From Macquaria australasica (Eukaryota > Chordata > Actinopteri > Centrarchiformes > Percichthyidae): a stretch of DNA of 64,000 bases. The position numbers and the translations under genes are program-made. The stretch spans positions 372,001-436,000 of the forward strand of contig SEMN01000317.1 in NCBI GenBank assembly GCA_005408345.1, read 5' to 3'. Positions 13,219 through 24,664 of the stretch are shown in pieces. Within the stretch, counting starts at the first letter, position 1. Every line of letters starts with the position of its first letter. Under the pieces are notes generated by a model. The model had not been told where the DNA came from. It did not search any database and saw nothing but the letters and a program-made list of their open reading frames with translations.

Positions 13219-13852
13219 TATCCTGACGTTTGGCAGAGTAAATGACTCTTTGTCCAGCTTGTGTACACTAACATCCTCCATCTGGAACAAAAAAAAACAA
13301 ATGAAACTCACAGTCCATTTATTCAGTATTGTTGAGTGTTGAATATCATGTAATTGAAAGTCAGTGATGAATTACAGTCGGTAAACAGTGAAAAAGCAAC
13401 AGTGTTTGCATGTTTGTTCATTTTAATGTTTCGGAATATCTCCTGAGTATTAAGGCTAAGAGTCACATGCGCAGTTCTACCAAGTCACAGCATTTATCAA
13501 AAGCTGATGTGCAATTTTTTTTACATTTTTATCATAACTTCATTTCCATGCAGCAAACAAGTGTGCAAGGTAGTCAGTTTGGTACAGTTTAGCTTTTTCA
13601 TGCAATGTGATTTAGATATAGGATATACTGTACTATTGTATTCAGTTCATAGTATGTACATAGATAAATGAATTAATAATTTCACTTAAGTTAAGGAAGT
13701 CTGTGTAAATATGGTTGTAAATGAGGCCTCACATATTTTTATATTTTGTATGGATAGAATCATTTATGTATTAAATATCTATAATGTAGAGATAGAATAT
13801 GACAAAAACAACGTATGCATGTTTTATTTGGCTGACCTGGTCCTGCATTTGG

Positions 13853-13858
13853 AATAAA
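13853..13858 (+). terminator. prickle2: Candidate prickle2 polyadenylation signal
   Basis: An AATAAA hexamer lies 635 bp after the prickle2 stop, followed by a TG-rich stretch. It is the clearest + strand hexamer in the first kilobase of the 3' UTR. The UTR could be longer. Confidence 0.4.
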
Positions 13859-14188
13859 GGAGTATTTCAGTGAGTGTTTTGATTGACAGCTGGTGTTTCT
13901 CTCCAGAGAATGGCAACGTGTGTGCACAAGCGTAACAGTGACTTCTTGCCTACCAGTCACCTTCTCCATCTGTTTAATGCATAAATGAATGACAATATGG
14001 TGTAGAGGTTGATTAGAGAGTCACCCTCCACTGGATTGTACTTCACACACACAGAGCTCCATTGTCCTGGAAACAGATGCCAGTGAAGTTCTGGTTTATT
14101 GCATCAGCCTATACAAGTTGGAAACTGCTGACAAAGGTCTAGGGGTTTAGTTATTGAAAGCTGGTGATGCTTTGTTTAAGTATTTTTT

Positions 14189-14615
14189 TAGCCATGCCAG
14201 CAGCGTGGCTCTAGGGATTGCAGAGTCTGTCTGTGGGTCCACCACTTTGGTCCAGACTGAAAAATCTCACCAACTATGGATTGTTTTGAACTTTTGTACA
14301 GACATTCATGGTTCCCAGAAGAATCCTAATGACTTCGGTGAACCCTGACTTTTCCTCTAGCACCTATAAAAGGTCAACTTTTCTCTTATCCAGTGAAATA
14401 TCTCAACATCTGCTAGATTGGCACAAACTTTGTATCTAATTGGCAAATGTTAGCATGCTAACATACTAAAATCAGATGTTGAACATGGTAAACATACCTG
14501 CTAATCATCAGCATGTTAACATTGTTATTGTGAGCATGCTATGCTGACATAAACCTTTATCTCAAAGCACCTCTGTTCCCAATTACAGCCTCAGTTAGTC
14601 TACTTGTAAGAAACA
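14189..14615 (+). repeat. Dispersed repeat, copy 2 (about 425 bp)
   Basis: Second copy of the family at about 3044-3405, same orientation, just downstream of the prickle2 3' UTR. The tail contains alternating gcatgctaac-type motifs that are partly self-complementary. Confidence 0.7.
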
Positions 14616-17600
14616 AGTCAAATTCTAAACAAGTCGACCTCTCCTGTTTAAATACTGGATGTACAGTATAACAGGTTGTAAGAGTTAAGCAGTGTCATAC
14701 TGTAAATTGGATTGCCTCTGACGTGGTCTGGGGATTACTGCCGCTAGCCCCCATAATCCACACACACACATATGTTTGGAACAAGGTTTGTGAATGCCAA
14801 TCTCTTGATTAGAAGCGTCAAAGCACTAATGCTGTTGACATGATTGGCACATTAGTGCGTTTACTTCATCTAACCTCAGCTTCCAAGGTGTGTGCTCCAG
14901 TTTTCATGTTTACTCTTGGACACTCGGATAACTCCCAGGCAGGGAGGAAAAGAGTCCATATTTAGTCAGCCATGGTAGGACAAAACCAGCTGCATAAACA
15001 TGTGAGATACATTATGTCAGACTGCTGATGGCCTGGTCCGTAAATGTGGACTTTCCTCTGCTTTTAGCAAGTCTTTAAACTACAGCTGCAGACTGTTAGT
15101 CACATCAGCTGCAAGTTTGGATGAGTATCACTGCAATCATTGTCTCCAAGTGTAATGAGACATACAATAAAACACACAAAAATGTGGATGTTATGTGGAT
15201 AATGTGGATATTATTGTCCTTGACACATGAGCTTCCCTTACATCATCATTAGCTTAGCCCATATTAGTTTGTTTCTTTATTAGTCCCTTGCCAGGCCTTT
15301 TCCCCGAGCGTGGGGTGTCTCCATGTGTTTAATTAAAAGCAAATGGAGGCCGTACAGTGAGGGGGTGCCACAGATTGCAGCCATATGCTTCCCAGGCCGT
15401 GCCATATTCAAGGTAGCGGATGGTGGGGAGATAATCCTCGAGTTGCGTGGATGCTTCCAGTTGTGACAGTCGTATTGTCAGCCAAGCTGTGACTGCCAGT
15501 AAATTAGATCCACGAGTGGTTGGGTAGCTTCGGGATGAAATTCACTGCACAAAGAGTTTACGGTCTGGTGACCCTGTCGAAACTATTGTCAGAAAGAGGA
15601 GGTTTTATTGTTTTCTGATCATGTGGCCATCAATGAGACAAAGCTGCTTTTCTGTTCAATTCCAAAGTCCCAAATAAGCGACATGTTTGTTTCCAACAAA
15701 AGATAATCCACCAAGTGTGACGCAGAGTCTGACTCAATGAAAGTAATGCAATGTCAATATTCTCAGTTTGGAGTCCTTTACTTGAACAACATTTTCCAGA
15801 GCATGTGGCCTTTGGGAGGAAATAATTCATATTTACTTGCACGTCTTGTTTCAGGACTGGGTCTATTTTATATGTATCAAGTACAATAATCATGTTCATA
15901 ATTTTAGTCTGGGGCTATATGTTTTGGAGTTCAAATCTCAGCCTTATTCCTGCTTTTGCCTTCTCTACTCTTTATTCATCTTTACTACTTTGCCAGTCAA
16001 ATAGTATGTCCACAGTGTGCTTCAGTTATACTTGCGTAATAAAAGGAAGGTATAAAACTTGTAAAATAGTTTCTTTTTTTATAAAACATAAGAGGGATGT
16101 CTAAAATCTAAGTGTATGGATTTGAATCACAGGTGGTAATTATACCTGAAATAACTGCTGAGATTTCTAATGGAGCTAATTAGAGAATTAATGCAGCGTT
16201 CTGAACAGAATAAAACAACTGTTGCATGGAAACACAGTTCAGTGTTATTTACTGCAGATTAATTTGAAGTAAGTTCTTGAATTTTTATTTTCTGCCAGAA
16301 AAGCAGCCGTCTGTGTAGACTGATGGCAAAGCATTTTTTCGGGGTAATTCAGGCTCCAGGAAAGTAAAACTAAGATGATTTTCATTCATTTTTAAGGTGT
16401 AAAGGGGCTTCAGTCACATAACTAATATCATAACTAAGTCTTCATGTGACCACACTGTGCTGCAGGTTGTTATATTACTATATTAAGTCGAGGAATCTTA
16501 GCTAATTTTCTTTTCGTCTGTTTTTTAACTCCCACGATAATCATCCATCGAGTCGCATTTACTGCACTCTGGCTTGACAGAGAACAGAAAGTCATCCTTT
16601 CATTAACTCTGAGGTATGTGTCTGCACTGGATAAACAAGCAAATCAGGTGATAACGTGAAAATAGACAGAGGTCCTCCTTAAGGTTCAGACAAACCCTGT
16701 TTACTGGTGCTACAATGGCCTGAAATGCAAAAATTAGAACATGGGGACAAAAAACTCATCATCTACCTATGTATCTGTTTACCAAGCTCCCTCTTTAATC
16801 TCCTTAAATGTAGATTAGATTAGATTGCCATTTTGTTTAAGAAGAGTGTGAGTTGTTCAGCTTGTTTTAATTTTGTAAAATCAGACATTTCTGAAATAAT
16901 CAGACACAATGTCACTAAAGACACTGAAAAAATAATCATATCTTTACTATTTCGGGAAGTTGTGTGGCATACAGTATATCATATCCATTGTGTATTAAGG
17001 TGTAATAGTTTAAAAAAAAATCCTTATTAATATTAGTTAGAAAATAGATCAAATTTGCATTCATTCATAAACTTACCAAGTGAGCTACATGTGTGTATTA
17101 CTTGTGTAATGAAATCCACTTCTGTACCAGTTTAATAAACAGCCACACATATGTTGGTGCATGTATGTGTGTGAGTTAAGGCCCAGATGCACAGCTGTCA
17201 TGAGTTGAAGCCGTTTGAGTTGTTTTGGGAGACTCTAAAAGCCATAATTACCGGTCCTTAAGAGCAGAACGGCTGCAAATTACAGCTGCGCTCTGAGCAA
17301 ACTAAAATAGCCCAATTCAATTATTTACAAATGAAGAATGCCAATGGTGTGTTATCACACACACAACCAGCTCGCTCTCATGGGCACGCAAGTACACACA
17401 AACACTCTCACCACACACACACACACACTCACTGGGCAGGAGAATAGGAGACGCGTAACAGGACTGACTGAGGCTTTACCAGCAGTCTCCCCTCCTTCAG
17501 CTTCATCATGTGTGTTCAATTACTGTGGCAAGACTGCACCACAACATTGTCAACAGATGCGCAAATACAACTACCAACTAAAATCTGACATTAAGATACA

Positions 17601-18296
17601 TGAGCCAGCCTGGGACAAAAACTTTTTCAAGGTTATGTGTCGCAATTTTTCAAATTCATTATCAGTCTTTGGGAGTCTTTTTCCCTTCCCTGGGGTGTGA
17701 AATATTCCAGATTCTGACACTATATCCGGATATGTCTGGGCTATTCGCTCTGTATGGCAGCAGGGAATTTCCCTCCCTGATCGCCTACTCACAGAATCCC
17801 CTCTGTTTAGTAATTTTGTCCCACTGTCCTGTCTGAGAGGCTCACTCCTCTCCTGAGGTGGATGTGTTAATATTGTGTGACAGTAACCCCGCTGTCCATC
17901 TGCTACTTCACTTCTTTTCCCCTCTCTTCTCTTCTCGATCATCCCTGCTGTCTTCCTTCCTACTTCCTACTTTCTTGCTGCAAACCTGCATATCAGCCCC
18001 AAAATGTAATTATCTCCAACAAGTTCCCTGCTGTTTACATTCAAGCAGCTCCCATTGTCTGCAAAAAAAAAAAAAAAAGGACAGTGAATGATAGTTAAGT
18101 AGTCAAGCACAGTATTAGACTTGTAGACCTTGACTAAACCCCCTAATCTCAAAATGCATTCTCACCCACTTAAGCATGACCTTTGCCCTTCCACTGGCCT
18201 CATCTGTGACCGGTCAACACTTTGTATCCGATTCAGCTTCACTACTCAAACTAATCCCTGTTTCAATAGACTCGACTTCAAGTTTTTGCAAAGTTT

Positions 18297-18425
18297 CTTA
18301 ATTCAATTTCAATTCAGTTTTATTTATATAGCGCCATATCATAACAAAGTTATCTCAGGGCACTTTTTCGAGTAGAGCAGGTCTAGACCGACTCTTTATA
18401 TTTACAGAGACCCAACAGTTCCCAA
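18297..18425 (+). repeat. Dispersed repeat family B, copy 1
   Basis: Core TTTATTTATATAGCGCC then atcataacaaag, agagcaggtctagacc, actctttata and acagagacccaaca. The same blocks occur at 19423-19525. This motif set recurs widely in teleost genomes, to my knowledge; class not assigned. Confidence 0.8.
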
Positions 18426-19422
18426 TTAAATACTGTAAATAATCATGACACACACTCGGCACCATTAATTAGAGCACATAATAAGTCTCTATGGGGGCCC
18501 TCATTAGTTCTGATTGTAGTCTTTCAGCCACAGTGAGAGAAAATGATAATTCATTCCCAGTGTTTGCTCGTTCTGACACGTGGCACGGTCAAATGCTGCC
18601 AGGTTTGGGTTAATCCGCAGCTCCAACGGCCTGAGGGGCACCTCGCCATAATGGAGAATGGCGTGCTGGGCACCTCGATGTTGCTCTGCCAGAGGGCTCC
18701 GTCTGGTTCATGATATCAACCCGCTCCACCCCTCCTCTTTGTGACTCATAAACAAGCTCAGGTCCCAGGAGGGGTCCCATCTGTGTGCCACCTGTACGAA
18801 GTCATCACCCAAAGCAACATTTAATGCAGGACACCATTCACATTTGTTTCAATGTTTCCCTCATGCATAACACTTGTTGTGTCTATTTGCTTATTTCCTG
18901 CCTTTTCTTCTCTCTCTCTTTCTCTGCCTCCACCGCTCCCTGTCTATGTCTGTCTGTTTTACGGGGATGATGGATGGGCCAATTAGTTCTCCAGCTGTAA
19001 ATGAGGCAGAGAAGGTCCGTAATGTTGACTTTACAGCGACACATTTTTCCCAACTCTTTCCAAGACCTACAAATTAGCGTTACACTGTGATTTATATAAA
19101 GGCAAATGGGATTTTTTGTCTTCCAACATTTGCAGTTGTAGCTGCAATAGATTACAAGTGTTTGAGGAAAGTTGTTATGGATGACATATATGAAAATGTT
19201 GATTTGAGAAGGTTTAATGGCTATTCAGCAAAAGTTTATTCAATATAGTGGCTCTATTTTACAATAAAAGGTGTTAAAGTTACAAACCCTAAGACCTTCA
19301 TAATATCAAACCCCATTTTGATGCATTTTGTGGCTCAGATCTTATCAACAATAGCCATTAAAGGTATCTGCATTCTGTAATGGCCTCACGATATAGTAGA
19401 TTTCACTGTTATTGGCCGCTTT

Positions 19423-19525
19423 ATTTATATAGCGCCAAATCATAACAGAAGTGATCTATAGAGCAGGTCTAGACCATACTCTTTATAATATTATTTACAG
19501 AGACCCAACAATTCTCTGTTGAAAT
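19423..19525 (+). repeat. Dispersed repeat family B, copy 2
   Basis: Same order of blocks as the copy 1.1 kb upstream, same strand, with a deletion in the middle (ctcagggcactttttcga is missing). Confidence 0.8.
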
Positions 19526-22500
19526 TCAATTTGCATACCAACGCCAACGCAATACCAAGGGGATTCACAGGAAACCAAAGACAAATTCCATCATAAGTTG
19601 AGTATTACTGTGTCGGGCAACATTGTCGACTGTCTACTTTAGTCTGTTTTTATTAGAACAATGTGCCAAGATGAATCCTCTCAGCCTGTGGTTTGTCTGG
19701 CTGCTCTATTAACAGATAAACTTTTCTTCTGCTGCATTTCTGGCAGAGTAGCTGCTCATGGCGTGTTTGGTGCCCTCAGCGGTTGATACATGTGTCATTT
19801 TGAACCGATTTCTGGAACCTGCTTCATGTATCAAACCTGTATATGATACAGACACACTGACATCTTATGTATTATAACTTAGCTACCTCCTGTTATATTT
19901 AGTAATGAGTCTGAGTAGGGGCTCACCTTTTATCAGATTGTAGATGGATATTTGTCACAATCCAGCTATTAGAGGAACAAGAAGGGGAGACCACACATGA
20001 GTTGTAGCTAAAACTGTTTATTTTTGACTAACTAAAAGAGAAAAGTAAATACCTTCATTAAACCAAACTAGTGGAAGCCAGCATGGAGAGAGAAAAGCTC
20101 CTTTCAGACATGGGATCTGAAACATTGCCGGCTTCAACTAGACACTGACATAACAGGCAGTCAAACCAGGTGAGCCGAACTCTACCTGACGTACTGACTC
20201 CGCCCTCCGGACTCTGCAAGGTGGGACCGTGGAGGGGAAGCCTGTCCACAGATGCTCGCCACAAAGTATTTCCCTTTTTAAATGGCCCTCCTTATTTGTA
20301 GCCTGGTGGCAGACCTCTGACTGGTTGCCCGCGTCTTAAATTGTGTCAAGTGATTTAAATAAAGTGGTAACAACATGGCCATTTAGGCTGAATATCAGGT
20401 GTAAACTATGGCTACTGTTTATTGTTAATGGTTTATTATGAGGAACCCACACAGTAAAATTGCCATGACTCCACTGTAGACATGTCTATAGAGCAAAATC
20501 AACAAATAAGTTCACAGCTCTATGAAATGCTGTTTACCTATAACCTCAAGAAAGGTTTCATTGGCACAGACACAAACTGAAATTGTCCTCTGAGGCCACT
20601 GACTAGTTTCAGTGTGACCTGCTAATTCCCCTGACATCTGCTACTCATCCTCTCCCACTTAGACAAAGTAGATAATCTTCAGACACAATGGACAATTTAA
20701 TCAGGTGGAATTTCTGTGCATCCTGCGCACTAACTGACATTGCTTCATTTAATAATCATATTCACATGGCTTACACAGAGCAGCGTGTGTAGGCCTTTTC
20801 ACTGGAGGAATCAGCACGGTTATTGCATGTCCAGAAATCATCCAAGTAGACCATTGTACAACTTGAGACTTATGAAAGAGTGACTCATTTAATCTGTAAT
20901 ACATCCAACTGTGTTCACTCTTCTCTGATTTGCAGCGCTGCTAGTGAGCTCAGTGTTGCCAGGCGGGGAGACAGAAGAATAACGGCCCTCATTTCACCTT
21001 TTCTTTGCTATGCATGGGTTCGCCACTGGAGGAGGATTTTACTTTCTGCTGGAGTCCATTAGGCCCTGTAAAAAATGCTGCTTTTAAAGTGTGACCCAGA
21101 GCACAGTCAGATACAACATTTCAAATAATAGAGGGAGTATTGAGTGTCTTTAAAGTAATAACATGTTCTCAGGTAGAGGTACTTGGGTAGAGGTAAAACA
21201 CTGGTGAATAAACCTTATTACATTTAACATGTACTCAAAGTTCATGAGTTTCCTCTTGAACTCTGTTGAATCATATGCGGCTAAAGCACAATTTCCCTGT
21301 ATTATGGCAGATTGAAACAGATTGCTTTATAAAAAAGAAAAAATACTTAAAGGAGGATATCAAATTCAAAATCACTGGACAGATTCTGACACAATACTGA
21401 TGGAAAGAGTTCATAACCAAAGCAGGCAAAACTTAAGTTAAAACATGCCAAATTTTAATTATTGTACTCACAGTAAATTTAATTATTTTCCTAGGAATTT
21501 ATATCAGCATCTTTCACCACCTTTATATCAGAATAAAATGAGATAAAACCACCTGTGAACCATGTGACATTTGAGAATTTAAATTAATTTGCTGTGGTTG
21601 CTATGGGCTTCAGTTATTGTTGTGTGTTAGTGTGCATGCTGTGAAGGCTTCATCAGGCTAGTGTATCTCAGCAGAGGATTAACATCGCCATCTGTTGATG
21701 TAACAGAGCCATTACAGCGTAAACTACAGCCACTGACATGTTAGCACCATACTTTGATGAATCCTTATTCAGAATGTAATAATTACAGATTCAAGTGATT
21801 TTCTTGGACATGCTTTAAATTGGACCAAAATCTATTTATTTTCTACTTTTCTGCTTATCATCGGTGCCATTATTTTTGCATTCTGGCACCAATAAGAACA
21901 CAAATTGGATGCAGGGACTAGCCAGGTCTGCAAGAGTAAACCGTTCACGATGGTTTCTCCAATTAATCCTCCAGTTAATCCTCCTCCAGTGTTAACAAGG
22001 CACAGCAGGACATGGGTACAGGATGATCAGCCTAGCCAAGACCCTGCCAATCACAGCTCGCATCCCCAAAGTGCTGGACTGTGGACAAAGTGTGCTTAGC
22101 AGCTAATGAAGATCCCTGTGGCTGCTAGCAGCTGCTGGCTAGTGATAAGGAAGGGGAGACCTTCAAAGACTCAAATATATATATATCATTATAACCAGTG
22201 AGCTACTCAAAGAGCCAACTGGGGGTGAGGAGGACTCACAGGCCAGGACTTAGTGTGGTTTGCAGAATTCACACTAATGAGGAAGGCACAAGGATAGTGG
22301 AGAAACGAGGAAGAAACTGTCCAGTCAGCAGTTCTGATCCTAGTGTTCTTGTTGTAAGATAGAAAATGCTGACACAATGTGGTGCATTAGCACAACATAT
22401 ACTGTATAAGCAAGCAAGACTATACATGGAACACAACACCTGATGTACGGAAAAGAGGAAAAAGGGCAACAACATGCAAAATACTTCAGTCTGAGCCAGA

Positions 22501-22887
22501 TTAGTCCATTTAATAGTTAGGCTATATATACACAGACACTGTCTGCTTTAAAGTACAACTATAACTCTTGAGAGAATAAGAAACACATTCTTCCTCTTAC
22601 AAATGAAAAATTAAATAAAAGAGAGTCAGTTACAGTCAGGTGTTTTGCTGCGACAGCCTTACTTGGTCTGGTATGACAACTAGCTTATGGTGGCTAATGT
22701 CAGCAAACTTTAGTTAAATATTCCTATATAACAGAAATTACTCTCCATGTGTGCTACTGTTACTTTATCATTTTAGCTGAATGCTAAACAGTAGTAGTAG
22801 TTATCTTATAACGGTCCCCTGTAGCCACAGTAGCTGCTGTTCAGCAAATGTTGCATAGTCTCACTTTAAGGATATGGTAAAAGAAAG

Positions 22888-22989
22888 CAGCTGAACGTCA
22901 GTGTGAGTGTGATGGTGATTAACACTGAGGTCGCCAACATGCCGCCAAAAAAACAGCAACCACCTCCCTGTGAGTTCAATCAACAGGCC
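22888..22989 (-). pseudogene. Decayed duplicate of an SLC2A transporter exon
   Basis: Read on -, the segment starts after an intact acceptor (ctctcag) and resembles the functional exon at 26380-26481: GLLIELTGR against GLLIEHTGR, then after a frame slip GGMLATSVLITITLTLTF against GGYGVMSASWVLVTVTLNL. Similarity also extends into the upstream intron flank (gagagaga...aaag). The Arg-Arg-Pro of the transporter motif is altered and the frame is broken. No flanking relic exons were found, so this is probably the last recognisable piece of a tandem duplicate; a local exon duplication is the alternative. Confidence 0.65.
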
Positions 22990-24341
22990 CTGAGAGAGAC
23001 AAAGAAAGGGAAAAGAAACACTATGTTGTGGGACTTCGGCAGACAGATTCCATTCATTTCATTCCCTGCAGTGGTCAAAGAACAGACAGCAGAGCCCAAA
23101 GGGACCAATGGGAGCAGTGGGTGATTTATTGCCGGAGAGCTGAAGAAAGGAAACTACTGACCTCTTAGTGAGAAACACATTGCAGCTGCAGGTGCAGTTT
23201 TATCAAGTATAGGTAACCTAAACAACAACTGAACTGGTTGTTCTATTACTTACTCAACTTTTCTTTTATCAGTATCTAATGACAATTGTTCCCATCTGAT
23301 CTTTAAAACTGTATGATGAGCCTGTTTACCTTTGTTCTTTCTGTGACCTAGATCATATGGTGGAGTATGAAATGAATTAGGATGAAAAATGAAGAATAGA
23401 CATCTGTGATGGGCTCCAGCAGCTTGTTTCAATAGTCTGAAAACTGGCATGTAATGCAGGTAATGTATGAACAGTCATTAGGTCATCAGGTCAGGTCATT
23501 AGGACACAATTCATACAATATATTAACCAAACAATTTAAATCTGACATTTCCAAACTACATTTGAATATAAAGTGGCAAAGTAAATCTAGCTTCCTGTTA
23601 CTCCGTGGAAGTAAATTGTTGCTTTCTCTAAAGTCAACATTGCATTGAAAGCATGAGCATTTTATGTTTCACAAAAAAAATGTCATGTAGCCTACTGAAT
23701 ACTAAGCCAGAAATATTAAGTATTTTTCCTAAATCGGTAGGCCTATAAAACATCTTGTACCGAAAGCCTTTATTTTCTCATTCTTCTGACTTAAATGATT
23801 CTCTTGCCTTACACTCTTACATGTTGGGGATAGTATGACTTCTGACCTCCAGTAAAAGAAAATCAAAGTCCTCTTTTGCTAGCCCTCTGAGTTCAGAGGC
23901 ACATATTACAGAAAGTGTTTACAAAAAAGCTTCCTGTTCTTTTAATGCAAAATGTTACCATATTGTTAATGCAAAACCTTAAGTAAGCCATTGAAATCTG
24001 GAGTGTGCTTAAGGTCATATTTAAATAATAGAGAGAAATTCTTTATTTTATATTAACCCTTCTTAGGCATGTGTTTGTTGAGTGTAAGAGTATAGCTGTT
24101 AATTTTGCTACTTATCTGCCGTTCTAGGTGTTAAAGTTGGCGTTTGCAAGTGTGGAATGTTGTAAAAAATCTCTTGAAAAAATCCTCCCTGAAAAAAACA
24201 ACTCTGCTGTGGAACAAGGATGAACTGAGAAATAACACAATAATAATACATTGGCATTAGTTCATCATTGTTTACAGGTTTGTCTTAGTAATTTAACTCG
24301 AGTAGACATGTTCTTCCATTTTTCCTGTATAATATACAGTG

Positions 24342-24347
24342 TTTATT
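24342..24347 (-). terminator. Candidate polyadenylation signal of the SLC2A gene
   Basis: TTTATT on + (AATAAA on -) lies about 130 bp after the stop codon of the sugar transporter. Confidence 0.45.
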
Positions 24348-24478
24348 GACTGGTGCTTTTACAGTTAATTAAAATACTTCCCAAAAAGCATAAATATTGT
24401 TCTTTTGGTCACACAGGCTCATTCATTATCCTCTGCTAGTTTGAAACAACAGTCTGTAGCTCAGAAATCTGGACTGCC

Positions 24479-24664
24479 TCATAACTTGGTCTCCATTGTC
24501 TTTTCCTCTAAGAAGGATTTCCCACAGATGGTGATGGCTTTAAAGTCCCCGGAGATCTCCAGCAGGGTCTTCCCTTTAGTCTCAGGCAGGAGGAAGAAGG
24601 TATAAAGACAACCCAGCAGGCACACACAGGCGAACAGCACAAAGCAGTACGAGTTCAGGGCATT
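24479..24664 (-). CDS. SLC2A transporter terminal exon
   Basis: Encodes a final hydrophobic helix, the conserved LLPETKGKTLLEI motif after helix 12, and a cytoplasmic tail ending METKL before TGA. The PETKGK motif fixes frame and strand. Confidence 0.9.
   Translation of the reverse strand, partial: NALNSYCFVLFACVCLLGCLYTFFLLPETKGKTLLEISGDFKAITICGKSFLEEKTMETKL

Larger units (their letters stand above)
13859..24341. other. Gene-poor interval between prickle2 and the sugar transporter
   Basis: About 10.5 kb without a convincing exon. It contains dispersed repeats (14189-14615, 18297-18425, 19423-19525) and a decayed sugar-transporter exon (22888-22989). Relatively GC-rich, low-repeat stretches at about 15280-15540 and 18560-18790 could be conserved noncoding DNA, but this cannot be judged from one genome. 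Confidence 0.6.

Noticed and set aside
15280..15540. Possible conserved noncoding enhancer downstream of prickle2
   Set aside because: Higher complexity than its surroundings, but conservation cannot be judged from a single sequence.
20040..20340. GC-richer block with a 68-codon frame on -, suspected transposon fragment
   Set aside because: No terminal repeats, transposase or second copy in the window, so no class could be supported.
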